Source: B18-G4 sp032250805
GTDB lineage: Bacteria > Bacteroidota > Bacteroidia > Bacteroidales > B18-G4
Assembly (NCBI GenBank): GCA_032250805.1
Contig: JAVVEM010000024.1
Coordinates: 1 to 52,726, forward strand
Reading direction: 5' to 3'
DNA length: 52,726 nucleotides
Positions 26,869 to 34,830 of the stretch are shown here, one piece after another. The translations under genes and the position numbers were made by a program. Numbering within the stretch: position 1 is the stretch's first letter; every line of letters begins with the position of its first letter. The notes beneath the pieces are model-generated. The model saw only the letters and a list, made by a program, of their open reading frames with translations, had not been told where the DNA came from and did not search any database.

Positions 26869-27201
26869 TCAGGCCAGTTCCCTGGCCGGGTCCCAGAAAT
26901 GTTTTTGCCAATCGGTCACCTGGTCATCTTTAACCCTGATGCCTTCGCTTTCGAGCAACTGCTGCATAATGAACGGATTACCGAAGTGATGCTTGCCGGT
27001 AAGCAGTCCCTTGCGGTTGACCACCCGGTGGGCGGGAATATTTTCGCCGGCCGTGTGGGAAGCATTCATGGCCCAACCCACCATGCGGGCCGAGCCCTTG
27101 CTGCCCAGATATGCAGCAATGGCTCCATAGGATGTTACCCTGCCATGAGGCACCTGTTTTACTACTTCGTAAACTTTTTTAAAAAAGGAAGTGTCATCCA
27201 T
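26869..27201 (-). CDS. alkyltransferase-like (ATL) DNA-binding protein
   Basis: 110 residues matching the DNA-binding domain of O6-alkylguanine-DNA alkyltransferase. VPHGRVTSYGAIA carries the recognition helix tyrosine (Y25), and SARMVGWAM the arginine finger (R39). The active-site block reads IPAHRVVNRKG, so the catalytic cysteine of PCHRV is replaced by A57. That makes it an ATL protein, which binds O6-alkylguanine without repairing it and hands lesions to nucleotide excision repair in known cases. The gene overlaps trmB by eight bases. Confidence 0.88.
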   Translation of the reverse strand: MDDTSFFKKVYEVVKQVPHGRVTSYGAIAAYLGSKGSARMVGWAMNASHTAGENIPAHRVVNRKGLLTGKHHFGNPFIMQQLLESEGIRVKDDQVTDWQKHFWDPARELA

Positions 27202-27868
27202 CTTTTTTCATCCTGAAATTCAAATAATGTATGGTGCGACCCTCCTCACGCCACATCTGTTCGTAAAATGTCTGTATCTCCATCACCTCCGGTGGGGCCC
27301 CCAAATGATATACATCATAGCTGACAAAGCCTTTTTCATGGCCTCCCTCGGCAATCACTTCAAGGGTGTAGTCGAAAAGCTGACGGTTATCTGTTTTCAG
27401 ATGAATAAGGTTATCGTGGTGCAGAAAATGGCTGTAGCGTTTCAGGAACTGGGGAGAGCTCAGTCGTTTTTTTGCCCTCGATTTCCGGGGTTGGGGATCT
27501 GAGAAAGTCAGCCAGATCTCGCTAACTTCGTCATGGTCGAAAAAATTCTCTATTAATTCTATCCGGGTTCGGATAAAGGCTACGTTCTTCAGGCCCAGTT
27601 CATGCACTTTTTTACATCCTACCCACATTCTGGCCCCCTTAATGTCGACACCGATAAAGTTTTTTTCGGGGAATCGCCGGGCCAGTTCCACCGTATATTC
27701 GCCTTTGCCGCAACCCAGTTCGAGGATAATGGGGTTTTGATTGTTGAAAAAGTCGCTCTTCCACTTTCCCTTCAAGTGAAATCCGTTTCGGAGCTCTTCA
27801 AAGCTGCGTTGGAATAAATGGCTGAATGTGAGGTTTTCCTCAAAACGGCTGATCTTATTCTTACTCAC
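27194..27868 (-). CDS. trmB: tRNA (guanine-N7-)-methyltransferase
   Basis: 224 residues. The SAM-binding motif ILELGCGKGEYTVELA and the TrmB signatures NFIGVDIKGARMW and IWLTFSDPQPRKSRAKKRL are all present; the D-P-x-P-K/R block fits substrate binding. It adds m7G at position 46 of tRNAs. The GTG start at 27868 is chosen because the protein begins SKNKISRFEENL, normal for Bacteroidota TrmB. A near -7 box (TTTCTTTG) lies upstream on the minus strand. Confidence 0.93.
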   Translation of the reverse strand: MSKNKISRFEENLTFSHLFQRSFEELRNGFHLKGKWKSDFFNNQNPIILELGCGKGEYTVELARRFPEKNFIGVDIKGARMWVGCKKVHELGLKNVAFIRTRIELIENFFDHDEVSEIWLTFSDPQPRKSRAKKRLSSPQFLKRYSHFLHHDNLIHLKTDNRQLFDYTLEVIAEGGHEKGFVSYDVYHLGAPPEVMEIQTFYEQMWREEGRTIHYLNFRMKKDG

Positions 27869-27914
27869 TTTTATACCTGCTTATGATCTGTAATTTTGTG
27901 ACAAAGAAAAGAAA

Positions 27915-28922
27915 TTATCGGATTCTGAGCAGCCAGGCATTGGGATTAATGTTGTTGCGGATCTGTGCGAGAATGTTTAAGGCTTCATTTTTCTGATCGG
28001 ATCCATTGATGCTCACGCGTGTCAGGCCGCCTTTGCTTTCACCCGTAATGGCGGCATCATAATTTTTCGACCGCAGTTCGTCGACGAATGTGCTGGCATT
28101 TGATTGCTCGGAGAAGGCTCCGACCACGATCTGGTATCTGGTGCGCAAGTTTTCCGGTTCGGCAACAGCATAAGCGGGGGCTTCGTGGCTTGTTAGCGGT
28201 TCTTCGGCCACAGTTTCGGGGATCACCCTGAAATTATTCGAGGACGCTGTTTTGGGAGTAAGCTCAGCCGGATGATGTTTGGTTTTTGCGAATTTTATCG
28301 TAGGTACGAAGCTGGCGTAGCTGTTGTCGAGCGTATTGATGATGGCGGGGCTATAGAAATACAGCAACAATGCTGCTGCAACAGGGATGCTGATGCCGGC
28401 CGCCCATCCGATCACTGGACGGCGGTTTATTTTCTTTTTTTCGCGCGGAGCGACGGGCCTGGGAGTGAGTTGTTTTTCGAGCCGTTCACGAACGGATTCG
28501 CGCCTTATTGCCGGCGAAACAAATGAAGGCAGACCAAAGGCATCAGCCAGATAGTTGCTGCTGGTATCGGGCTCGAAGATCTTGTTCTTTTCCTTTCCCA
28601 TACGGCAACTGCCAATGTTATTGAACAGCACGGTACTGCCTGCTTCCAGCTCCCTGATGCATTGCATCACGTATGCATTTACCTTTGCCGAGGCTTCTTT
28701 ATACGCGATGCCTTCCGAACGGCAGACATAGTCGATCAGCAAGCCGTCGTTGGTACTCAGGTTAGCATTGAAGATGACCGTCCTTGCGGGCGGTTGAAAG
28801 CTATGCCTGACCGGATGTATCCTGGCACCGGAGTAATTGGTAAGAAACCCGCCAAAGCCCGGGAGGATTACACAATCGTGGTCAAATAAAAGTTCGCTGA
28901 TATATTTATCAATGCCTGTCAT
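27915..28922 (-). CDS. HU-like/SPOR membrane protein
   Basis: 335 residues in three parts. Residues 1-125 match the paired HU-like CCDC81-type domains of Bacteroidota (LLFDHDCVILPGFGGFLTN, NDGLLIDYVCRSEGI). A single membrane segment lies at about 170-190. The C-terminal part (about 261-335, YQIVVGAFSEQSNASTFVDEL) is a SPOR domain that binds denuded peptidoglycan glycans. The N-terminal part would face the cytoplasm and the SPOR domain the periplasm. A link between DNA or another cytoplasmic partner and septal wall is inferred from this arrangement, not shown. Confidence 0.85.
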   Translation of the reverse strand: MTGIDKYISELLFDHDCVILPGFGGFLTNYSGARIHPVRHSFQPPARTVIFNANLSTNDGLLIDYVCRSEGIAYKEASAKVNAYVMQCIRELEAGSTVLFNNIGSCRMGKEKNKIFEPDTSSNYLADAFGLPSFVSPAIRRESVRERLEKQLTPRPVAPREKKKINRRPVIGWAAGISIPVAAALLLYFYSPAIINTLDNSYASFVPTIKFAKTKHHPAELTPKTASSNNFRVIPETVAEEPLTSHEAPAYAVAEPENLRTRYQIVVGAFSEQSNASTFVDELRSKNYDAAITGESKGGLTRVSINGSDQKNEALNILAQIRNNINPNAWLLRIR

Positions 28923-28966
28923 TCTTAACTTATTGGCTGCTAAATTACTATATGGTGTTCAGATTT

Positions 28967-29719
28967 TCAAGCTTTGTTAGTAATTTTTAATAAATCTGCG
29001 GGCGTGTCAACAGCGATGCTCTCATAATCAGTTTCTTCAATGCGAATGCTGTATCCATTTACGAGCCAGCGCAACTGTTCCAATCCCTCGGCCTGCTCAA
29101 GCACTGAGGGCCCGAGGGTGGCGATTTCTTTTAAAATATCTGCCCTGTAAGCATAAATGCCAATATGCTTGTAAAATGAAAACACCGACATCCAGTTGGA
29201 TGCATCTACACCTTTGATAAAAGGAATTGGCGAACGGCTGAAATACACTGCCTGCTTGTCTTTTCCGCTGATGACTTTAACGACATCGGGGCTGTAAAGT
29301 TCCTCTTTTGTGCTGATTTTTTTTATCAATGTGGCAATTCCGGTCGCGGGATCTTTGAAACACTCTGACAGTGTGTCAATAGCATTGGGTTCGATAAATG
29401 GTTCATCGCCCTGGATGTTGATCACGGTATGTTCATTCCACTTGCTTTCATCAGGCAAAAGTGTGCATATGGCTTCGTACACCCTGTCGGTGCCGCTGGC
29501 GTGTTTGCCGGAGGTCATCAGTACTTTTCCACCTTGTTCATTTACGTGGTCGAAGATACGCTTATCGTCGGTGGCCACAACAACTTCGCTCAGGCAGGAT
29601 GCTTTTTGCGCCTGCCGGTAAACGCGCATGATCATGGATACGCCATTGATCATGGCCAGGGGCTTGCCCGGAAAGCGGGTCGAAGCATATCGTGCCGGTA
29701 TGATGCCTGTAAATTCCAT
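28967..29719 (-). CDS. kdsB: 3-deoxy-manno-octulosonate cytidylyltransferase
   Basis: 250 residues, standard length. Family motifs are IIPARYASTRFPGKPL (nucleotide binding), VATDDKRI, SGTDRVYEA and NIQGDEPFIEP. It activates Kdo to CMP-Kdo for LPS inner-core synthesis. Its ATG shares a base with the TAA of the upstream deoxynucleoside kinase gene (TAATG), a sign of translational coupling in one operon. Confidence 0.96.
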   Translation of the reverse strand: MEFTGIIPARYASTRFPGKPLAMINGVSMIMRVYRQAQKASCLSEVVVATDDKRIFDHVNEQGGKVLMTSGKHASGTDRVYEAICTLLPDESKWNEHTVINIQGDEPFIEPNAIDTLSECFKDPATGIATLIKKISTKEELYSPDVVKVISGKDKQAVYFSRSPIPFIKGVDASNWMSVFSFYKHIGIYAYRADILKEIATLGPSVLEQAEGLEQLRWLVNGYSIRIEETDYESIAVDTPADLLKITNKA

Positions 29720-30339
29720 TAGAACAGACCGTGGATCTCAGCGCTGATCTTTTCAATCACGGTGCCGAGGTCTTTGGCATTTTCGGCAAAATCTATGTCG
29801 TCGACATTGATAATAAGCAGTTTGCCAAGCTTATATTTTGAGATCCAGCTTTCGTAGCGTTCATTCAGGCTTTTGAGGTAATCAATACGGATCGATTCTT
29901 CATATTCCCTGCCGCGTTTCTGGATCTGGTTTACCAGGTTGGGAACGGACGATCTGAGGTAGATGAGCAGGTCGGGGGCCTGGATGAATGAACTCATCAG
30001 CTCGAACAACGCACTGTAATTTTCAAAATCACGCGTTGACATCAGGTTCATGTAATGCAGGTTGGGCGCAAAGATGTATGCATCCTCGTATATGGTGCGA
30101 TCCTGTATTACCGTCTTTCCGCTTTTTCGGATCTCGACGATCTGCCTGAAGCGGCTGTTGAGAAAATAGATCTGCAGGTTGAACGACCAGCGCTGCATAT
30201 CCTCATAAAAACTATGCAGGTATGGATTGGTTTCGACATCCTCATAATGAGCTTCCCAGGCAAAGTGTTTGGCAAGCAAACCTGTTAGTGTGGTTTTCCC
30301 TGAGCCGATATTCCCTGCAATGGCGATGTGCATATTCAT
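29719..30339 (-). CDS. deoxynucleoside kinase (dNK family)
   Basis: 206 residues. P-loop IAIAGNIGSGKTTL at the N-terminus, the ERS-like catalytic block as QDRTIYEDAYIF, and the lid-region LIYLRSS...QIQKRGREYEESI. This fits the deoxyguanosine/deoxyadenosine kinase type, which phosphorylates salvaged deoxynucleosides. Exact base preference cannot be read. Two in-frame ATGs (30339 and 30333) occur; the first is used here. Confidence 0.9.
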   Translation of the reverse strand: MNMHIAIAGNIGSGKTTLTGLLAKHFAWEAHYEDVETNPYLHSFYEDMQRWSFNLQIYFLNSRFRQIVEIRKSGKTVIQDRTIYEDAYIFAPNLHYMNLMSTRDFENYSALFELMSSFIQAPDLLIYLRSSVPNLVNQIQKRGREYEESIRIDYLKSLNERYESWISKYKLGKLLIINVDDIDFAENAKDLGTVIEKISAEIHGLF

Positions 30340-30421
30340 GGTATTTTGCGACTAAAATAAGAAAAATAATCCTCGCCGGAGAACACAATTACACTAAAGT
30401 GCCCAAAATGAGCTAAAATTC

Positions 30422-31240
30422 TTAATTTATTTGATAAAAATACAGACTTTCATTGCCGAGCATATAAAGCATTTGTGGCTTGATGCTCAGGCAAACCGAA
30501 ACTGATTTGCTGCCTTGCTCCGGGAGTGTAGCCGTGCTGATTTCATTTGTTTGGGTGTCGTAAATCTTGATCTTGTCTTCCTGAACGTAGATGATCTTCC
30601 TGTCGAAGACCTGAAATGTGCCGAGCCCCTCGAGGGGAATAGTTTTGTAGTAGGAGCCGTATTTGTCGAACATCAGTATACCAATGGCAGGGTCGTTGAG
30701 GTATAGTGAGTTATCGCGCTCAAGCATATAATTCGGGTTGAGGGTATAGCCGGTAACCTGCTGCAGATTGCCTGAGCTTTCGCTGACCTTCAGTGACTGG
30801 TCGATCCTGATGAGTTCAAAGTTCATGGGGTCGTAAACCCAGAATGCGCCCCGGTATGAAGCACAGGCCAGGGTTGCCAGGCTAAGGTCCAGCTCGTTAA
30901 GGTCGATGCTGCTTGAGCTGAGGCTGAGGGTATGGTCGAGAAACTCTATCTGCCCGAAAGCCTGGTAAAAGAGCATTATCTTAAAGGGATCATGGGTGTC
31001 GATGGAGCTGATATGGCCGGCATACAGGTTGCTGTATACATGTATTTTCTTCCCCTTGCTGTCGTATTTTGTAAGTTTATCGTCCTTGATCAGGAACACA
31101 TTTCCCAGTTCGTCGCTCCTGATCAGGTCGCCGCTGAGCTTAATCTCTTTTTTTAGTTCGTAAGCGTTGCCCGGAGCGATCAAAGCCAGCCCGGTGACAG
31201 CCATGAGGAGCATCAGTGTATGTCGCTGAAAAATTCTCAT
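30422..31240 (-). CDS. exported propeller-like protein of unknown function
   Basis: 272 residues with a signal peptide (MLLMAVTGLALIAPGNAYE). The mature part is a run of short beta-strand repeats of propeller type (FLIKDDKLTKYDSKGK, SLYLNDPAIGILMFDKYGSY, KIKIYDTQTNEI). No catalytic motif is recognised. The ATG overlaps the TGA of the GH3-family gene (ATGA), so it is translated in step with that enzyme, and dNK and kdsB follow. It may be periplasmic; no function is proposed. Confidence 0.75.
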   Translation of the reverse strand: MRIFQRHTLMLLMAVTGLALIAPGNAYELKKEIKLSGDLIRSDELGNVFLIKDDKLTKYDSKGKKIHVYSNLYAGHISSIDTHDPFKIMLFYQAFGQIEFLDHTLSLSSSSIDLNELDLSLATLACASYRGAFWVYDPMNFELIRIDQSLKVSESSGNLQQVTGYTLNPNYMLERDNSLYLNDPAIGILMFDKYGSYYKTIPLEGLGTFQVFDRKIIYVQEDKIKIYDTQTNEISTATLPEQGSKSVSVCLSIKPQMLYMLGNESLYFYQIN

Positions 31241-32751
31241 TCGGTCATTTTGAGGATCTCATCTACGTATTGCCGGTTATTGGCAAGGCGAGGCACCTTG
31301 TTCTGCCCGCCCAGCTTGCCACGCATTTTCATCCAGTTATAAAACGTTTTGGGAGGCATTTTTCGTACAATGGGCTTCCTCAGGATCATGTCGTGGTATC
31401 GCTTGGCTTCGTAATCGGAGTTGAGTGATTTTAAGGCGTTGTCGAGCGTTTCACGGAAAAATTCAATATTGTCGGGCTCTTTGGCAAACTCGATCAGCCA
31501 CTCGTGGGCAGCGTTTTCCTTTCCATTTAAATATATGGGTGCAGCAGTATAATCCTGTATGATGGCATTGCATTTACTGGTGGCGATATCCAGCGCTTTT
31601 TCGGCATTTTCAACGATCAGCTCTTCGCCAAAGGCATTGATAAAACTTTTTGTGCGCCCGGTGATCTCTATCCGGTAAGGATCGATGGAGGTAAATTTTA
31701 CCGTGTCGCCGATCATATAACGCCATAAACCGGCATTTGTGGTGATGACCATGGCATAGTTTACGCCGCTTTGCACTTCCGACAGGGGAATGGCTTTGGA
31801 CTGCTCACTGTCAAAGGTTTCCATGGGAATGAATTCATAGAAAATTCCGTAATCAAGCATCAGTAAAAGCTCCTCATCGACCTTTCTGTCCTGGAGTCCG
31901 AAAAATCCCTCTGAAGCATTATAGGTGTTGTTATAATGCATTTGGGGCGATGGGATAAGCATTTCAAACTGCTCACGGTAAGGGGCAAAGTTCACTCCTC
32001 CGTGGAAAAATACTTCCAGGTTGGGCCATACTTCGAGAATATTTTCTTTTCCTGTGATCTCGAGGATGCGGTTAAGCAATAGCAGGGTCCAGGACGGCAC
32101 TCCCGACAGGCTGGTTACATTGTGCGGGATGGTGGCATGGGCCATTTTTTCGATTTTTTCCTCCCATTCGCCCATCAGGGCCAGCTTGCGTTTGGGTACC
32201 CTGATAAATTCAACCCAGTTCGGAAGTTTCTGAATGATGAGTGCCGACAGGTCGCCCACATAAAATTCTTCGTTGTTTACCTCCTTAATGGTATGGCTGC
32301 CCCCCATGGCCAGGCCCCGGCCATCGAAAAGCAGGGTGTCGGGGAAGTTCTGACAATAGATCCCCAGCATGTCCTTACCACCCTTGAAGTGGCATTCTTC
32401 CAGAGATTCGTCACTGACCGGAATAAATTTGCTTTTTTCGCTTGTAGTGCCCGATGATTTGGCAAACAAACGGATGTCGGTAGGCCAGAAAATGTTCTGC
32501 TCGCCCTTCATTAAGCGGTTGATGTTATCTTTTATCGAGTCATAATCACTTATGGGGACCCGTTCGCGGAAAGTTTCGTAAGAGTTGATGGATTTGAAAT
32601 CGTATTGCCGGCCAAACTCTGTGTTCTTTGCATAGCTGATCAGCTTTCTGAACCACTCGCCCTGCACTTCATGCGGATACTTCATAAAAAGCTCGATCTG
32701 GTGGATCCGCTTTTTCATTATCCATGAGATGAAAGAATTAATGAATGCCAT
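31237..32751 (-). CDS. GH3-family acyl-adenylate/amide synthetase-like protein
   Basis: 504 residues from ATG 32751. Upstream in-frame codons reach 32802, but the family opens with SFISWIMKKRIHQIELF and a -7 box lies inside the extension. The motif KSSGTTSEKSKFIPVS is the adenylate-forming P-loop, and the ITGRTKSFINAFGEELIVENAE segment marks the C-terminal swivel domain. Plant GH3 enzymes conjugate amino acids to auxin or jasmonate through acyl adenylates; the natural substrate of the widespread Bacteroidota homologues is unknown to me. It is coupled by overlap to the propeller-like gene. Confidence 0.88.
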   Translation of the reverse strand: MAFINSFISWIMKKRIHQIELFMKYPHEVQGEWFRKLISYAKNTEFGRQYDFKSINSYETFRERVPISDYDSIKDNINRLMKGEQNIFWPTDIRLFAKSSGTTSEKSKFIPVSDESLEECHFKGGKDMLGIYCQNFPDTLLFDGRGLAMGGSHTIKEVNNEEFYVGDLSALIIQKLPNWVEFIRVPKRKLALMGEWEEKIEKMAHATIPHNVTSLSGVPSWTLLLLNRILEITGKENILEVWPNLEVFFHGGVNFAPYREQFEMLIPSPQMHYNNTYNASEGFFGLQDRKVDEELLLMLDYGIFYEFIPMETFDSEQSKAIPLSEVQSGVNYAMVITTNAGLWRYMIGDTVKFTSIDPYRIEITGRTKSFINAFGEELIVENAEKALDIATSKCNAIIQDYTAAPIYLNGKENAAHEWLIEFAKEPDNIEFFRETLDNALKSLNSDYEAKRYHDMILRKPIVRKMPPKTFYNWMKMRGKLGGQNKVPRLANNRQYVDEILKMTE

Positions 32752-32771
32752 GAATGTTACCTTAGGGATGT

Positions 32772-32779
32772 CAAAAATA
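32772..32779 (-). promoter_or_regulatory. -7 box TATTTTTG for the GH3-family gene
   Basis: The minus strand reads TATTTTTG, 20 bases before ATG 32751. Its position supports that start over 32802. The divergent ispE promoter lies 70 bases away. Confidence 0.5.
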
Positions 32780-32849
32780 CGAACAAATTTGATTGCATAC
32801 ATGTTCAGTCAGCGAAAAGCGGCAAGCTGCTCCTGAAAAGTATATTTAT

Positions 32850-32857
32850 TAACTTTG
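32850..32857 (+). promoter_or_regulatory. -7 box TAACTTTG four bases from the ispE start
   Basis: TAACTTTG is a perfect TAnnTTTG match and is separated from the ATG at 32862 by only ACGC. The transcription start should fall on or next to the ATG. The -33 region lacks a TTG. Confidence 0.5.
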
Positions 32858-32861
32858 ACGC

Positions 32862-33659
32862 ATGATCAATTTTCCCAATGCCAAGATCAACCTCGGCCTG
32901 CATGTGCTCAGGAAGCGCAACGATGGCTTTCATGATATCGAAACGGCATTTTATCCCGTCCCCTTGCACGACAGCCTTGAAATACTGCAGATTTCAGGCC
33001 GAAAAGGATCATTTCGTCAGTATGGCCTCAGGATAGGTGGTGGAAAGAACCTTTGCCAGAAAGCATATGATTTGCTGAAAGAGAAATATGATATTGCACC
33101 TGTGGACATGTACCTGTTGAAAAATATCCCCGCGGGGGCAGGTCTGGGTGGTGGTTCGTCGGATGCAGCCCATACACTCATCATGCTCAATGAAATGTTT
33201 AATCTGGACATCAGCTCCGCTGAACTCGAAATACTGGCTGCACAACTAGGCAGCGATTGCCCCTTTTTTATCCGTAACCTGCCTGTGCTGGCGCAGGGCA
33301 GGGGCGAAAAGTTTACGCCCATCAAGCCCGGCCCCGGAGGAAAATTTATTATAGTTGTAAAACCAGAGATCCACATAAGCACCCCCGAAGCATACGCCAT
33401 GGTTAAGCCTGATCTGGGCCGTGCATCCCTCCGGGATATTCTCGAAAAACCTGTCGAACAATGGAAAGATGTTCTTTTAAACGATTTTGAAACACCTGTT
33501 TTTAAAAAGTATCCGGCCATTGGGCAGATAAAGCAAAAGATGTATGAAGATGGTGCCCTGTATGCCTCTATGAGCGGAAGCGGCTCAGCAGTGTTTGGAA
33601 TATTTCCGCATGCGGTTGCGCCTTCATATGAGCATGTAGTGCTGAGGGCTTACATTTAG
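32862..33659 (+). CDS. ispE: 4-diphosphocytidyl-2-C-methyl-D-erythritol kinase
   Basis: 265 residues. GHMP kinase family: FPNAKINLGLHVLRKRNDGFHDIET at the N-terminus, the ATP loop PAGAGLGGGSSDAAHTL, and MSGSGSAVFG near the C-terminus. It phosphorylates CDP-ME in the non-mevalonate isoprenoid pathway. The family always begins close to PNAKINLGL, so ATG 32862 is firm. That makes the very close -7 box notable. It is divergent from the GH3-family gene and convergent with the lptF/G gene. Confidence 0.96.
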   Translation: MINFPNAKINLGLHVLRKRNDGFHDIETAFYPVPLHDSLEILQISGRKGSFRQYGLRIGGGKNLCQKAYDLLKEKYDIAPVDMYLLKNIPAGAGLGGGSSDAAHTLIMLNEMFNLDISSAELEILAAQLGSDCPFFIRNLPVLAQGRGEKFTPIKPGPGGKFIIVVKPEIHISTPEAYAMVKPDLGRASLRDILEKPVEQWKDVLLNDFETPVFKKYPAIGQIKQKMYEDGALYASMSGSGSAVFGIFPHAVAPSYEHVVLRAYI

Positions 33660-33738
33660 AAGGCCACAGGCTGGTCAGTAAAAATGTTTTAAGTATGATG
33701 TGGAATGCTTGCTGACTGACCATGGCAGCGTGCCGGAT

Positions 33739-34815
33739 CTATTTTTGTGCTGTCCATAAAAGCCCCAGGCCTATACCTGCAAATACCAGGTTTGGTATCC
33801 ATGCTGCGAAAAATGGCGATAAGTTGCCATAGGTGGCAAAAACCATGGTGACCTGCATGAAGAAGATGTAGGTGAATGTAAATGCGATGCCCAGGCCAAG
33901 ATGCATGCCAATGCCCCCTCTCATTTTCCGGCTCGAAAGCGATACCCCGATCAGTGTCAGGATAATAGTGGCAAATGGGGCTGCGATGCGTTTATGTTTT
34001 TCAACTTCATAGATCTTAACCTTCTGCGAGCCCTTTAATTTTTCTTCTTCTATGCGCTCACGCAATTCCCAGTAATTCATTTCTTCAAAGTCTTCCTTTT
34101 TAACATACAGATCGGAAGGTTTCAGGTTGAGCGTAGTGTCGAGTTGTCGCCCTTTTACAAGGGTTTCCCTGATGGAATCGATGGTGCGGATATTATAGTT
34201 GTCGATGATCCATTGCCGGCCGGTACTGTCCCAACGAAGACGGTCGCCCATCATCTTGTAAACCAGTTTATTTCCTTCAAATTCTTCAAGGCTGAATTTG
34301 ATACCGGTATTTGTTGCACTGTTAAAATTCTCGAGGTATAAGTAGGTTTCATTCCCGATCTTCAGGTGTATGTTGCGGTCCTTATCCTGCTGCAGGTCCT
34401 CCATATACTTATCCTTAAACTCCCTGCGCTTGATGTTGGTCTTGGGGATAAGGAAATTGCCCAGGTAAAATGACATAAGCGCAAGAATGATGGCAGAAAT
34501 AAAATAGGGACGCAGGAAACGGTAATAACTTACGCCACCGCTGAGCATGGCCACAATTTCGGTGTTGGAGGCCAGCTTGGAAGTGAAGAAAATTACCGAA
34601 ATGAAGGTGAACAGATATACAAACAGGTTAATGAAATAAGGAATAAAATTCAGGTAATAATTGAAGATGATCTCATTCAGGGGTGCATCTTTTTCGAGGA
34701 ATTCATCAATATTTTCCGAGATATCGAAAATGATCACGATGATGATCAACAATGAGATGGCATAAACAAATGTTCCGAGGAATTTTTTAATGATGTATAT
34801 GTCGAGGATCTTCAT
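33739..34815 (-). CDS. LptF/LptG family LPS-export permease
   Basis: 358 residues with three hydrophobic segments near the N-terminus, a periplasmic middle domain (about 125-270) and three near the C-terminus, the layout of YjgP/YjgQ permeases. The start DIYIIKKFLGTF and the NTEIVAMLSGGVSYYRFLRP coupling-helix region match the family. With LptB it drives LPS transport from the inner membrane. Whether it is the F or G subunit cannot be told. It follows tgt by 15 bases, a pairing common in Bacteroidota. Confidence 0.9.
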   Translation of the reverse strand: MKILDIYIIKKFLGTFVYAISLLIIIVIIFDISENIDEFLEKDAPLNEIIFNYYLNFIPYFINLFVYLFTFISVIFFTSKLASNTEIVAMLSGGVSYYRFLRPYFISAIILALMSFYLGNFLIPKTNIKRREFKDKYMEDLQQDKDRNIHLKIGNETYLYLENFNSATNTGIKFSLEEFEGNKLVYKMMGDRLRWDSTGRQWIIDNYNIRTIDSIRETLVKGRQLDTTLNLKPSDLYVKKEDFEEMNYWELRERIEEEKLKGSQKVKIYEVEKHKRIAAPFATIILTLIGVSLSSRKMRGGIGMHLGLGIAFTFTYIFFMQVTMVFATYGNLSPFFAAWIPNLVFAGIGLGLLWTAQK

Positions 34816-34830
34816 AAACAGCTTTGCGTG

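Noticed and set aside
33673..33721. Bidirectional terminator between ispE and lptF/G
   Set aside because: GGTCAGT/ACTGACC pairs across a 35-base loop with no T-run, too weak to call.
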